Assembly (NCBI GenBank): GCA_002413045.1
Contig: DHWF01000041.1
Span: 40,966 to 104,965, forward strand
Source: Chloroflexi bacterium UBA5189
GTDB lineage: Bacteria > Chloroflexota > Limnocylindria > Limnocylindrales > CSP1-4
Direction of reading: 5' to 3'
Length of the DNA stretch: 64,000 nucleotides
The notes under the pieces are model-generated. The model made no database searches, had not been told where the DNA came from, and saw only the letters and a program-made list of their open reading frames with translations. Within the stretch, counting starts at the first letter, position 1. Every line of letters starts with the position of its first letter. The translations under genes were made by a program, and so were the position numbers. This document shows, piece after piece, positions 35,142-43,406 of the stretch.

Positions 35142-37279
35142 ACGCGATCTTCGAGGACGTCCCGTACTACCCGCTCGTGTTCGTCGTGTTCTGGGGCGCC
35201 GTGGTCGTGTTCGGCCTGGCGATGGCGCGCCACCTGCGCGTGTTCGCCGCGACGCGCGCCGCCGGCCCAAGCCCGTTCGAGGATGTTCGGGCGCGGTTCG
35301 CCGGCCTCATCCAGTACGCCTTCGTGCAGACCAAGATGTTCAAGGACCCGCGCGCGGCGATCCTGCATCTCGGGATCTTCTGGGGCTTCATCCTGCTCAC
35401 GATCGGCACGGCGAACGTCGTGACCGGGGGTCTCGTCCAGCAGGTCCTCAGCGCGCCGTTCGGGGGCGTGCTCTGGGCAGCCATCCTGGCGATGCAGAAC
35501 GTGGTCGCGGTGACCGTGATCGCGTTCATCCTGTGGGCGTTCGAACGACGCCTGATCTCCAGGCCGGCCCGCCTCACCTACAACCTCGATGCCCTCCTGA
35601 TCCTCGGCATGATCGGCACGCTCGTTGCCGCCGAATTCTTCGCCCAGGCGTTCGAGATCGCCCGCTACGGCGCCCAGCCGGGCGCGTTCATCACCTCGGC
35701 CATCGCCCAACCGCTCGGCGGCATCGGCGGCCTGTCGCGCGCCGGGCTCGAGACCGGCTTCGCGATCCTGTGGTGGCTGCACATGCTCATCGTCGCGGCG
35801 TTCCTCGTGTACCTGCCTGGCAGCAAGCACCTCCACATCGCGACGAGCTTCTTCAACATCTACTTCCGGAAGCTCAAGCCGCGCGGCGAGCTGCCCGCGA
35901 TGGACCTCGAGGCCGAGGACGCGACCTTCGGCCTGCGGACGCTCGCAGACCTCGGCTGGAACGACCTGCTCGACGGCTTCACCTGCACCGAGTGTGGCCG
36001 CTGCCAGCAGGCCTGCCCGGCCTGGAATACGGGCAAACCGCTCAACCCGAAGCAATTCATCATGGGCATCCGGGACATGTCCGTGGAGGCCGAGCACGGC
36101 CTCCCGCTCATCCCGAACTCACCCTCGGCCGCGAGCTTCGGGCTAACGGACGTCATCAACCAGGCGGCGATGCTCTCGCCGATCGTCGACAACGCAATCC
36201 CGTACGACGCCGTCTGGGACTGCGTCACCTGCGGCGCGTGCGTCGAGGCGTGCCCGGTCCTGATCGAGCACGTCGACAAGATCGTCGGCCTGCGCCGGAA
36301 CCTCGTCCTCGAGGACTCGCGCTTCCCGACGGAGCTCAACGGCGCGTTCCGGAACATGGAGGGCGTCGGCAACCCGTGGGGCCAGCCACCGACGACCCGC
36401 ACCGACTGGACCAAGGGCCTCGCATTCGAGATCCCGCTCGTGGCCGACGTCGCGGCGCGGGGCGAGCTCGGCAGCCTCGATGTCCTGTACTGGGTCGGCT
36501 GCGCGGCCGCGTTCGATGAGCGCAACCGCAAGGTGGCGCGTGCCTTCGCGACGTGCCTCGACGCCGCGGGGATCAACTTCGCGATCCTGGGGCAGGAGGA
36601 GTCGTGCACAGGCGATCCGGCGCGGCGGATGGGTAACGACTATGTCTTCCAGATGCTCGCGAGCGGCAACATCGAGACGCTCAACCGCTACCGGATGGGC
36701 GAGCGGACGATCGTGACCGCCTGCCCGCACTGCTTCAACTCGATCGGTAACGAGTATGGCCAGCTCGGTGGCAACTTCCGAGTCATCCACCACGCGGCGT
36801 TCCTGCGCGAGCTTCTGGCCAACGGCCGGCTCCGCGTTGTCGACGCAGACGCGGGCGCGAACGGCGCCGGCGGCACGGGCCGCTCGGTCACGCTGCACGA
36901 CTCGTGCTACCTGACCCGCTACAACGGGATCGTCGACCAGCCGCGGGAGGTCCTCGGCTCGATCGCCGGCCTCGAGTTGCGGGAGATGGACAACCGGGGC
37001 AAGAACACGTTCTGCTGTGGGGCGGGCGGCGGCCGCATGTGGATGGAGGAGACCCGCGGCACGCGCATCAACGAGGCGCGGACCTCGCAGGCCCTGGCGA
37101 CCGGTGCATCGACGGTCGCGACCGAGTGCCCGTTCTGCATGACGATGCTGAAGGACGGCCTCGAAGCGGCGCAATCGGGCACCGGCGGCACCGTCAAGGC
37201 GATCGACATTGCCGAGCTCCTCGCCGAATCCCTCGCCCCGACCCAGCCCGGCTCGCGCGCCCTGCCGGTCCTGCAGTAG
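35138..37279 (+). CDS. Membrane Fe-S oxidoreductase, ETF:menaquinone oxidoreductase type
   Basis: 713 residues. The first 230 hold about five to six membrane helices, with histidines suited to b-type haem (in the helices around residues 70 and 217). Two [4Fe-4S] motifs, CTECGRCQQACP (from 283) and CVTCGACVEACP (from 362), follow. Two CCG-like domains then contain Cys455, Cys490, PHCFN, DSCYLTRYN, CCGAGGG (626) and TECPFCMTML, as in HdrD/GlpC. This architecture is that of the DUF224 EMO family, which passes electrons from ETF to menaquinone. Nearby acyl-CoA dehydrogenase and etfBA fit that role. It overlaps moaB/mogA (ATGA). Confidence 0.88.
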   Translation: MNAIFEDVPYYPLVFVVFWGAVVVFGLAMARHLRVFAATRAAGPSPFEDVRARFAGLIQYAFVQTKMFKDPRAAILHLGIFWGFILLTIGTANVVTGGLVQQVLSAPFGGVLWAAILAMQNVVAVTVIAFILWAFERRLISRPARLTYNLDALLILGMIGTLVAAEFFAQAFEIARYGAQPGAFITSAIAQPLGGIGGLSRAGLETGFAILWWLHMLIVAAFLVYLPGSKHLHIATSFFNIYFRKLKPRGELPAMDLEAEDATFGLRTLADLGWNDLLDGFTCTECGRCQQACPAWNTGKPLNPKQFIMGIRDMSVEAEHGLPLIPNSPSAASFGLTDVINQAAMLSPIVDNAIPYDAVWDCVTCGACVEACPVLIEHVDKIVGLRRNLVLEDSRFPTELNGAFRNMEGVGNPWGQPPTTRTDWTKGLAFEIPLVADVAARGELGSLDVLYWVGCAAAFDERNRKVARAFATCLDAAGINFAILGQEESCTGDPARRMGNDYVFQMLASGNIETLNRYRMGERTIVTACPHCFNSIGNEYGQLGGNFRVIHHAAFLRELLANGRLRVVDADAGANGAGGTGRSVTLHDSCYLTRYNGIVDQPREVLGSIAGLELREMDNRGKNTFCCGAGGGRMWMEETRGTRINEARTSQALATGASTVATECPFCMTMLKDGLEAAQSGTGGTVKAIDIAELLAESLAPTQPGSRALPVLQ

Positions 37280-37620
37280 GGCGGGACAGCGCCCGCGGGG
37301 ACGGTCCGCCTGGCCGATCCGCCGGGCCGGCCCGTTCTTTCGGCCAGTCCGCAGCTCCTGTCGGCGGTTGGCAGGGTCCGCCACGCCCGTTTCAAGATGG
37401 TTCGAGTCATGCCGAACGATCGCCGTCAGGGCCAGATTCGCCCGGCCGTTCGCCTGCGATGCCGCGGAAGTCGTGCTCGAATCTGGCGATGCAGTGGCGT
37501 CGGGTCCTCACGAGCGCCGGTTCGTCATTTCACCTGGTTCTGTACCGTGGCGCTCAGCCGCGCCAACTGTGGCGAGGTGCGGACGCTAGCGTCGGTAGAT
37601 CGAACGTAGCGGAGGTCAAG
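37280..37620. other. Intergenic stretch, no confident gene
   Basis: About 340 bases between the oxidoreductase and the small gene at 37621. Open frames here are short and Arg/Ser/Pro-rich. I see no tRNA, repeat or clear terminator. A candidate TAGCGT hexamer near 37587 lies upstream of the small ORF at 37621. Confidence 0.5.
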
Positions 37621-37719
37621 TTGCAGGAGCGTCCAGCCCGCCTCGACGATTCGGCCATTCCTTTCAATGGTTCGGCTTCAGTCGAAGCAACTCGCAAGGT
37701 GCTCCGGAGGCGGTGGTGA
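37621..37719 (+). CDS. Possible 32-residue microprotein coupled to the HExxH gene
   Basis: TTG 37621 is preceded by GGAGG at 37611-37615. The frame encodes 32 residues starting MQERPARLDD, basic at the C-terminus (KVLRRRW). Its TGA overlaps the next gene's GTG (GTGA), which is the pattern of translational coupling. It could be a leader peptide or a real microprotein. Coding is not proven because it is so short. Confidence 0.4.
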   Translation: MQERPARLDDSAIPFNGSASVEATRKVLRRRW

Positions 37720-38186
37720 GCGCCAGCCGCGTTCCGGGCCGCAGCAGCGAGCCAACGTACGTGCTCGTCCAGGAGCACGAGGTCGCGCCGCAGGTCGTCG
37801 AGATGGCGCGGGAGGCAGTGCGCCGCGCTGCCGCCGAGCTGCAGCTCGGCGCGGTTCCGGAGATCCGCTGGTTCGCCGACTCGCGCGAACTCCCGCGCGA
37901 GCGGGTGGCGGCTGCGCGGGAGGTGTTCGTGCCGGGCGACGGTGACGCGAAGGCCGGCTCGGTGCCGCCCTACGTCCGGTACTCGAGCGAGGCAGGCTGG
38001 GAACCGACGCCGCCGGTGATCATGCTGAACCGGACCCAGTGTTTGCCGGACACGCCGCTGCACGAGGCCCGCCACCTGTGGCAGATCAAGACCGGCCGCT
38101 ACCGAGCGGACGAGGAGTCCACACACGAGCTTGAGGATGACGCCGACGCCTGGGCCGCGAGTGCGGTGACGCGTCTCGCCACGTGA
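37716..38186 (+). CDS. Small HExxH putative metallopeptidase
   Basis: 156 residues. TPLHEARHLWQIKTG contains HExxH (H116, E117, H120), and an acidic cluster, HELEDDADAWAA from residue 137, could supply the third zinc ligand. This resembles small zinc peptidase-like proteins, some carried by phages or plasmids, but no name is assigned. GGAGG at 37706-37710 lies 5 nt before GTG 37716, which is better spaced than GTG 37713. Confidence 0.7.
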   Translation: MSASRVPGRSSEPTYVLVQEHEVAPQVVEMAREAVRRAAAELQLGAVPEIRWFADSRELPRERVAAAREVFVPGDGDAKAGSVPPYVRYSSEAGWEPTPPVIMLNRTQCLPDTPLHEARHLWQIKTGRYRADEESTHELEDDADAWAASAVTRLAT

Positions 38187-38193
38187 CACGGAC

Positions 38194-38199
38194 TAGGAT
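38194..38199 (+). promoter_or_regulatory. Leaderless-type -10 element of the acyl-CoA dehydrogenase operon
   Basis: TAGGAT is exactly 6 nt upstream of GTG 38206, with no Shine-Dalgarno. Confidence 0.5.
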
Positions 38200-38205
38200 T
38201 CGAGG

Positions 38206-39375
38206 GTGACGGGCCCCCGATCGATCGGCTATCGCCTCACCGAAGAGCAGGTGCTCCTGCGGGACACGATTCGGCAGCTCGCGTTCGAGCAGATCGCTCC
38301 GCGCGCGGCCGAGATCGATCGGTCGGGCGAGTTCCCGGAGGATATCCGGCAGCTGCTTGCCAGCCAGGATGTCCTCGCGCTGCCGTACCCAGCTGAGCAC
38401 GGCGGGCTCGGCGCAGACCTGCTCACGCAGTGCCTCGCGATCGAAGCGATCGCCCATGCCTGCGTGACCTCCAGCCTGATCCTCAGCGTCCAGGCGCTCG
38501 CGTCGCTGCCCCTGCTCCTGGGCGGCTCCAAGGAGCAGCACGCGAGGTTCTTCCCGAATCTCGCTTCCGGGAAGACCCTCGCTGCGTTCGCGCTCACCGA
38601 ACCCGAGGCCGGCTCCGATGCAGCCGCGCTGCGGACGCGGGCCGTCCGAGACGGCGATGACTACCGCGTCACGGGGACGAAGCGGTTCATCACCAACGGC
38701 AGCGTCGCGGGGCTGATCACGGTCTTTGCCGTCACGAATCCGGATGCGAAACGCCACCAGCGCATCTCGGCGTTTGCGGTCGAAGTGCCCGCCGAGGGCT
38801 TCAAGGTCGCCCGGCTCGAGCACAAGCTCGGCATCCGCGGCAGTCCCACGGCAGAGCTGACGTTCGATGAAGTCCGGGTGCCGGCGGCGAACCTGATCGG
38901 CGCGGAAGGCGATGGCTGGAAGCTGGCCCTCGCGACGCTCGATCGGTCGCGCCCGGGCATCGCCGCGCAGGCGGTCGGCATCGCGCAAGGGGCGCTGGAC
39001 GTGGCGGCACAGTACGCCCGCGAACGCAAGCAGTTCGGCCAGCGGATCGGCGAGTTCCAGATGATCCAGGCGATGCTCGCCGACATGGACGCCCGCACCG
39101 AGGCGGCCCGCCAGCTGACGTACAAGGCCGCGACCGAGGTCGAGGCGGGCGCGCACGACGGGACGCGCTGGGCGTCGGTCGCGAAGTTGATCGCCGGTGA
39201 TACGGCAATGGCCGTGACCACCGATGCGGTGCAAGTGCTCGGCGGCTACGGTTACACCGATGACTACCCGGTCGAGCGGATGATGCGCGACGCCAAGATC
39301 ACCCAGCTGTACGAGGGCACCCAGCAGATCCAGCGGCTGGTGATCGCCCGCGCGCTGCTCGGCAAGGCCGAGTAG
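38206..39375 (+). CDS. Acyl-CoA dehydrogenase
   Basis: 389 residues. FALTEPEAGSDAAALRT and GTKRFITNG are FAD and substrate loops; KLGIRGSPTAELTFDEVRVP and RKQFGQRIGEFQMIQAMLADM follow. The catalytic Glu lies in QLYEGTQQIQR near the end. It oxidises an acyl-CoA to the 2-enoyl-CoA and gives electrons to ETF, encoded next. The chain-length preference is unknown. It is the first gene of the acd-etfB-etfA group. Confidence 0.95.
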   Translation: MTGPRSIGYRLTEEQVLLRDTIRQLAFEQIAPRAAEIDRSGEFPEDIRQLLASQDVLALPYPAEHGGLGADLLTQCLAIEAIAHACVTSSLILSVQALASLPLLLGGSKEQHARFFPNLASGKTLAAFALTEPEAGSDAAALRTRAVRDGDDYRVTGTKRFITNGSVAGLITVFAVTNPDAKRHQRISAFAVEVPAEGFKVARLEHKLGIRGSPTAELTFDEVRVPAANLIGAEGDGWKLALATLDRSRPGIAAQAVGIAQGALDVAAQYARERKQFGQRIGEFQMIQAMLADMDARTEAARQLTYKAATEVEAGAHDGTRWASVAKLIAGDTAMAVTTDAVQVLGGYGYTDDYPVERMMRDAKITQLYEGTQQIQRLVIARALLGKAE

Positions 39376-39392
39376 CAGGCCCGGGAGGCTCG

Positions 39393-40187
39393 ATGCCGCT
39401 GCGAATCGTCGTGCTCACGAAGCCCGTGCCGGATCCGGCGGCCGCCGCCGAGCGGCTAGGCGCGGACGGCCGCCTCGATCGCGCGGCATCGCCGGCGGTC
39501 ATCAACGGCAACGACGAGTACACCCTCGAGGCGTCGCTCAAGCTCGTCGAGGCGCACGGGGGCGAGGTAACGCTGCTGTCGATGGCGCCGCCATCGGGTC
39601 TCGAGACGATGCGCAAAGGCCTCGCGATGGGTGCCCACCGCGGCGTGCTCGTCACCGACCCCGCGCTCGCGGGCTCCGACCAGGGCTCCACGATCCAGGT
39701 GCTCGCCGCGGCGCTCCGCGGGCTCGAGTACGACCTCGTCCTCGCCGGCTTCGATACGTCCGACGGCGTGGGCGGGGTCGTCGGAGCAGCGATCGCGTCG
39801 CTCCTCAAGCTGCCGTACCTGTCGTCGGCGGCGAAGATCGAGCCCGATCCCGATGCAGGCACGGTTCGCGTACGACGCATCAGCCCGACTGGCTTCGACC
39901 TGCTCGAGGCGCCGATGCCTGCGCTGATCGTCGGGACGCAGCTGCTCGGCGAGCCGCGCTACCCATCGCTGAAGGGGATCATGGCCGCACGGTCGAAGGA
40001 GGTCGTGACCAAATCGCTGGCCGACCTCGAGCTCGATGCGAAGGTCGTCGGCGGCGCGGCGTCGCGTTCGAAGGTGACCGGGACGACGAAGCCGCCTGCC
40101 CGTGGCGCGACCACGGTGGTGCGCGGGACGCCTGAGGAAGGCGCGAAGGCCATCGCCGATCTCCTCGCCTCGCGGAGGCTCATCTGA
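39393..40187 (+). CDS. etfB: Electron transfer flavoprotein subunit beta
   Basis: 264 residues with VVLTKPVPDP at the N-terminus, NGNDEYTLEASLKLVEAHGGEV, and LAGFDTSDGVGGVVGAAIASLL as the AMP-binding loop region. EtfB with EtfA carries electrons from acyl-CoA dehydrogenases to a membrane quinone reductase. GGGAGG precedes the ATG. The TGA and next ATG share a base (TGATG), so etfBA are coupled. Confidence 0.94.
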   Translation: MPLRIVVLTKPVPDPAAAAERLGADGRLDRAASPAVINGNDEYTLEASLKLVEAHGGEVTLLSMAPPSGLETMRKGLAMGAHRGVLVTDPALAGSDQGSTIQVLAAALRGLEYDLVLAGFDTSDGVGGVVGAAIASLLKLPYLSSAAKIEPDPDAGTVRVRRISPTGFDLLEAPMPALIVGTQLLGEPRYPSLKGIMAARSKEVVTKSLADLELDAKVVGGAASRSKVTGTTKPPARGATTVVRGTPEEGAKAIADLLASRRLI

Positions 40188-41185
40188 TGGCCGGCGCGAA
40201 GGATGCGAAGGGCACGATCTGGGTCGTCGCCGAGACGAACGCCGACGGGTCCCTCGCCAAGAGCTCGACTGAGGTCGCGACGCTCGCGCGAACGCTCGCG
40301 GAGGCGGCGGGTGCGTCCGCCGCAGGGATCGTGATTGCTGCGGATCCGAAAGCCGCCGCAGCGGAGCTCGCGGGCTACGTGGCGCGCGTCGTTGCGGTCG
40401 CCGAGCCAAAGGCCGCCGGTTACGCGTGGGCCCAGGTCGCGGCACAACGGGCCGCGGCGATTCTCGCCTCCGAGTCGCCCGCGGTGATCCTCACCGGCGC
40501 CGGCCCGGACGGCCGCGACGTCGCTGGCACGCTGTCCGCGCTGCTCGAGCGGCCCGTGCTGGTGAACGCGACGGCAGTCGCCTGGAAGGACGGCGGCCCA
40601 TCGGTCGAGATGAGCGTATTCGGCGGCAAGCTGATCACGACGTCGGCGTTCGTGGACGGGGAGTGGGGGATCGTCACGGTTCGCCCGAACGTCGTGACCG
40701 CCGAGGAGGCGGGCTCGAAGGGCAAGGTCGAGACGCAGGCGCCCGCCGGGGACCTCGACCTGCCGCTCGTGAAGGTCGTCGACCAGATCACCGAGGCGGC
40801 CGCCGCGCTCCCGATCGAGGAGGCGCGCGTCATCGTCGCCGGCGGGCGCGGCGTCGGCGGGCCCGATGGGTTCGCCCTCGTCCGCGAGATCGCAGCGGTA
40901 CTCGGCGGTGCGGTCGGCGCCACCCGCGCGGCCGTCGATTCGGGCTGGATCCCGTACAACCAGCAGATCGGCCAGACGGGCAAGATCGTGAAGCCGCAGC
41001 TCTACCTGGCCCTCGGCATCTCCGGCGCGATCCAGCACAAGGTCGGCATGCAGACCGCGGGCACGATCATCGGCATCAATCGCGACCCCGACGCGCCGAT
41101 CGCCGAATTCGCGGACCTGGTGGTCGTTGGCGACCTCTTCGAGGTCGGCAAGGCACTGCTCGCGGAGCTCAAGTCGCGCGCCTGA
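40187..41185 (+). CDS. etfA: Electron transfer flavoprotein subunit alpha
   Basis: 332 residues. The C-terminal FAD domain shows VIVAGGRGVGGPDGFALV, VGATRAAVDSGWIPYNQQIG, KPQLYLALGISGAIQH, and GTIIGINRDPDAPI with FADLVVVGDL. These are the standard EtfA motifs. It starts at the etfB stop codon. Its presumed electron acceptor is the membrane oxidoreductase at 35138. Confidence 0.95.
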   Translation: MAGAKDAKGTIWVVAETNADGSLAKSSTEVATLARTLAEAAGASAAGIVIAADPKAAAAELAGYVARVVAVAEPKAAGYAWAQVAAQRAAAILASESPAVILTGAGPDGRDVAGTLSALLERPVLVNATAVAWKDGGPSVEMSVFGGKLITTSAFVDGEWGIVTVRPNVVTAEEAGSKGKVETQAPAGDLDLPLVKVVDQITEAAAALPIEEARVIVAGGRGVGGPDGFALVREIAAVLGGAVGATRAAVDSGWIPYNQQIGQTGKIVKPQLYLALGISGAIQHKVGMQTAGTIIGINRDPDAPIAEFADLVVVGDLFEVGKALLAELKSRA

Positions 41186-41267
41186 CCCTGGCGCATACAT
41201 CCGTGCCGGCTGCAGATGTTCACGTGGGATACGAACGCTACGACCTTGAACATTGTGAGACGCTTCG

Positions 41268-41837
41268 TCATCCGGCGGGAATGCGTACCCGGTAGGTGGG
41301 CCTGCGCGGCGTCAGCAGCCATTCTTGCTCGATCACGACGCCGGTGATCCGCGCGAGGAATGCCAGCGCCGATGGGCGAGCGTTCGCCACGCCAAACGGG
41401 AGGCCTCGCTCTTCGGCCAGCGCCTCGGCGCTGTCGTACAGCAGTGGATCGAACGCCCGGAGCAGCGTGCCGTCCCTGGCGAACGAGGCGCTCATCACCG
41501 CGTTGACGTTCCAGTAGACGCTGGCGGCCTCGCCGCCGACCGACAGCCGCGCCACCTCGTCCGGCATCGACGCGCCCCAGCCATTCGGCTGGATGGCCAC
41601 CGTCCAGCCGCCCAGCCGGTCGATCAGGGAGATCTCGGAGCCCCACGCGAAGTCGTCCAGCTGGAAGGCAGCCTCGACCGCCTCAAGGAGCGTTCGATCG
41701 GGCGACAGTCGCTCCACGACCGAGAAGGCCGCCGCCGGTTCGTTGATGACGGGGCGGATGACGGCGATCGACAGTCCGTCGATGCCGTCCGCGAAGTCGT
41801 CCGCCCAGGCGAATGACTCCCACACGATCTCGCCCAT
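41268..41837 (-). CDS. DUF6461-like protein
   Basis: 189 residues beginning MGEIVWESFAWADDFADG. The motif DRLGGWTVAIQPNGWGASM followed by a beta strand and the late RITGVVIEQEWLLTP fit DUF6461, whose members occur near restriction and immunity genes; function unknown. AGGAGG at about 41847-41852 supports the ATG. It is divergent from nrdR. Confidence 0.72.
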   Translation of the reverse strand: MGEIVWESFAWADDFADGIDGLSIAVIRPVINEPAAAFSVVERLSPDRTLLEAVEAAFQLDDFAWGSEISLIDRLGGWTVAIQPNGWGASMPDEVARLSVGGEAASVYWNVNAVMSASFARDGTLLRAFDPLLYDSAEALAEERGLPFGVANARPSALAFLARITGVVIEQEWLLTPRRPTYRVRIPAG

Positions 41838-41879
41838 CCGCAGCCGACCTCCTTATCCTGGGTAGCGCGCCTACATGTA

Positions 41880-41916
41880 GTGGTATGATCCCATGGCACC
41901 ACAACCCCTAGTGGTG
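41880..41916 (+). promoter_or_regulatory. Extended -10 promoter and inverted repeat upstream of nrdR
   Basis: TGGTATGAT (TATGAT at 41884-41889 with the TGn extension) is a likely -10. CACCAC at 41897-41902 and GTGGTG at 41911-41916 form an inverted repeat with an 8-nt spacer that would lie at the transcript start. It is not an exact match to the known NrdR box. The ribosome site GGAGGG at 41920-41925 is 12 nt from the ATG. Confidence 0.5.
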
Positions 41917-41937
41917 AGCGGAGGGACTTGAACCGGC

Positions 41938-42411
41938 ATGCGATGTCCAGTCTGTGGTGAGCGAGACACCCGGGTGGTCGATTCGCGCGACCTCGACGAC
42001 TCGGCGACGATCCGTCGTCGCCGTGAGTGCGCGTCGTGCAGCGCCCGATTCACGACCTACGAGCGCGTCGAGGCGGCGCGCCTCCTCGTCGTCAAGCGCG
42101 ACGGCACGCGCCAGGAGTTCGATCGCGACAAGCTCGCAAACGGCCTGCGCAAGGCGCTGACTCGCCGACCGGTCCCCGAGGGCGCAGCAGAGGCCGCCGC
42201 CGACCAGATCGAGGCCCAGCTCCGCAGCGAGGGCGTCACCGAGGTGCCGTCCTCCAAGGTCGGCCAGCTGTCGATGGCCAAGCTCAAGATGCTCGATCAG
42301 ATCGCCTACGTCCGCTTCGCCAGCGTCTACCAGAGCTTCGAGGACCTCGAGGACCTCAAGCGCGAGGTCGACTCGCTCTGGGAGCAGAAGGGCACGAAGC
42401 CCGGCCACTGA
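41938..42411 (+). CDS. nrdR: Ribonucleotide reductase repressor NrdR
   Basis: 157 residues. The N-terminal zinc ribbon is MRCPVCGERDTRVVDSRD...RRRECASCSARFTTYERVE, and an ATP-cone domain (LLVVKRDGTRQEFDRDKL) follows. NrdR represses ribonucleotide reductase genes in response to bound ATP or dATP. No nrd genes are visible here, but dcd, also in dNTP metabolism, lies 413 nt downstream. Length is standard. Confidence 0.95.
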   Translation: MRCPVCGERDTRVVDSRDLDDSATIRRRRECASCSARFTTYERVEAARLLVVKRDGTRQEFDRDKLANGLRKALTRRPVPEGAAEAAADQIEAQLRSEGVTEVPSSKVGQLSMAKLKMLDQIAYVRFASVYQSFEDLEDLKREVDSLWEQKGTKPGH

Positions 42412-42412
42412 T

Positions 42413-42473
42413 CCGGCCGCGGCGGGTTCGCGACCTAGCCGGCCGCGGCGGGTTCGCGACCTAGCCGGCCGCC
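42413..42473 (+). repeat. 26-bp tandem repeat directly after nrdR
   Basis: The unit CCGGCCGCGGCGGGTTCGCG plus ACCTAG occurs at 42413-42438 and 42439-42464, with a third partial copy of 8 bases. The copies are identical. They sit between the ends of nrdR and the decarboxylase remnant and may be a replication-slippage product. Confidence 0.8.
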
Positions 42474-42475
42474 AT

Positions 42476-42787
42476 CTACGAACCAATCTCGCGAGCGCAG
42501 CGCAGGATCGCGGTGGCGCATAGGTCGATGTCCGCCTCTGTCGTCGACCAGTTCGACACCGAGATGCGCATCGCGGCCATGCCATGCCACGTCGTGCCAC
42601 CGAGCCAGCACGTGCCGTCGGCCTGGACGGCGGCGAGGTCGCTTGGCGCCACCGGCACCGGCCCGCCGAGCGCCTCGCGAAGCGCCACCAGGTCAACCTT
42701 CTGGGCGACGGGCCGGTCCGGCAGTCGATCCAGGAAATCGCCGGCGAGCTCGGCGGTTCGGTGCAGCAGTCGGTCACGGTCGGGCAT
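42476..42787 (-). pseudogene. Collapsed pyridoxal-dependent decarboxylase (internal deletion)
   Basis: The 103-residue frame joins two ends of a PLP-dependent decarboxylase-like protein. The N-terminal part, [18 protein letters not shown]...LREALGG, matches the start of group II (DDC-like) enzymes. The C-terminal part, [23 protein letters not shown], matches their last 60 residues. The PLP-binding lysine region and about 350 residues between are missing, with no frameshift at the join. TACCCT at 42795-42800 lies 7 nt before the start, so the promoter may survive. It could still be an expressed mini-protein. Confidence 0.6.
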
Positions 42788-42824
42788 GCCGGGCAGGGTA
42801 GCCGCGTGCGATGATTCCGGGCAC

Positions 42825-43400
42825 ATGAGTGTGCTTTCCGATCGCGACATCCGGGCCGCCCTCGAGGCCGGCGAGATCGTCATCCGGCCATACGACCCGC
42901 AGGACCTGCAGCCCTCGTCGGTTGACCTGCATCTCGATCGCCGGTTCCGGGTCTTTCGGAACAACCGCTACGCGTTCATCGACGTCCGGCAGGAACAGCC
43001 GGACCTCACGGAGCTCCTCACGATCGCCGACGATGAGCCGTTCATCCTGCATCCCGGCGAGTTCGTGCTCGGGCAGACGCTCGAATGGACGGAGCTCCCG
43101 AATGATCTCGTGGCCAGGCTCGAAGGGAAGTCGAGTCTCGGCCGTCTGGGCCTGCTGATCCACTCGACCGCGGGGTACGTGGATCCGGGCTGGAAGGGCA
43201 ACCTGACCCTCGAGCTGTCGAACGTCGCGAACCTGCCGATCGCCCTGTATTTCGGGATGAAGATCGGCCAGATCAGCTACTTCCGGATGACGAGCCCGGT
43301 AGACCGGCCGTACGGGAGCAAGGAGCTCGGCTCGAAATACCAGGGCCAGTCAGAACCGACCGCTTCGGCGTTCCACAAGAACTTCCCGAAGGGCAAATAA
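42825..43400 (+). CDS. dcd: dCTP deaminase (possibly bifunctional dCTP deaminase/dUTPase)
   Basis: 191 residues starting [69 protein letters not shown] and [21 protein letters not shown] are typical. Its pattern is close to the actinobacterial enzyme that makes dUMP directly from dCTP, so bifunctionality is likely but inferred. It lies downstream of nrdR and has no Shine-Dalgarno. Confidence 0.9.
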   Translation: MSVLSDRDIRAALEAGEIVIRPYDPQDLQPSSVDLHLDRRFRVFRNNRYAFIDVRQEQPDLTELLTIADDEPFILHPGEFVLGQTLEWTELPNDLVARLEGKSSLGRLGLLIHSTAGYVDPGWKGNLTLELSNVANLPIALYFGMKIGQISYFRMTSPVDRPYGSKELGSKYQGQSEPTASAFHKNFPKGK

Positions 43401-43406
43401 CCGCCG

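Noticed and set aside
37397..37609. 70-residue frame between the oxidoreductase and the HExxH gene
   Set aside because: Arg-rich, no ribosome site, no similarity; probably noise.
41880..41916. NrdR autoregulatory box upstream of nrdR
   Set aside because: The inverted repeat CACCAC/GTGGTG does not match the AT-rich NrdR box consensus; kept only as a generic operator-like site.
42413..42473. Considered as a CRISPR fragment
   Set aside because: Copies are directly abutting with no spacers.
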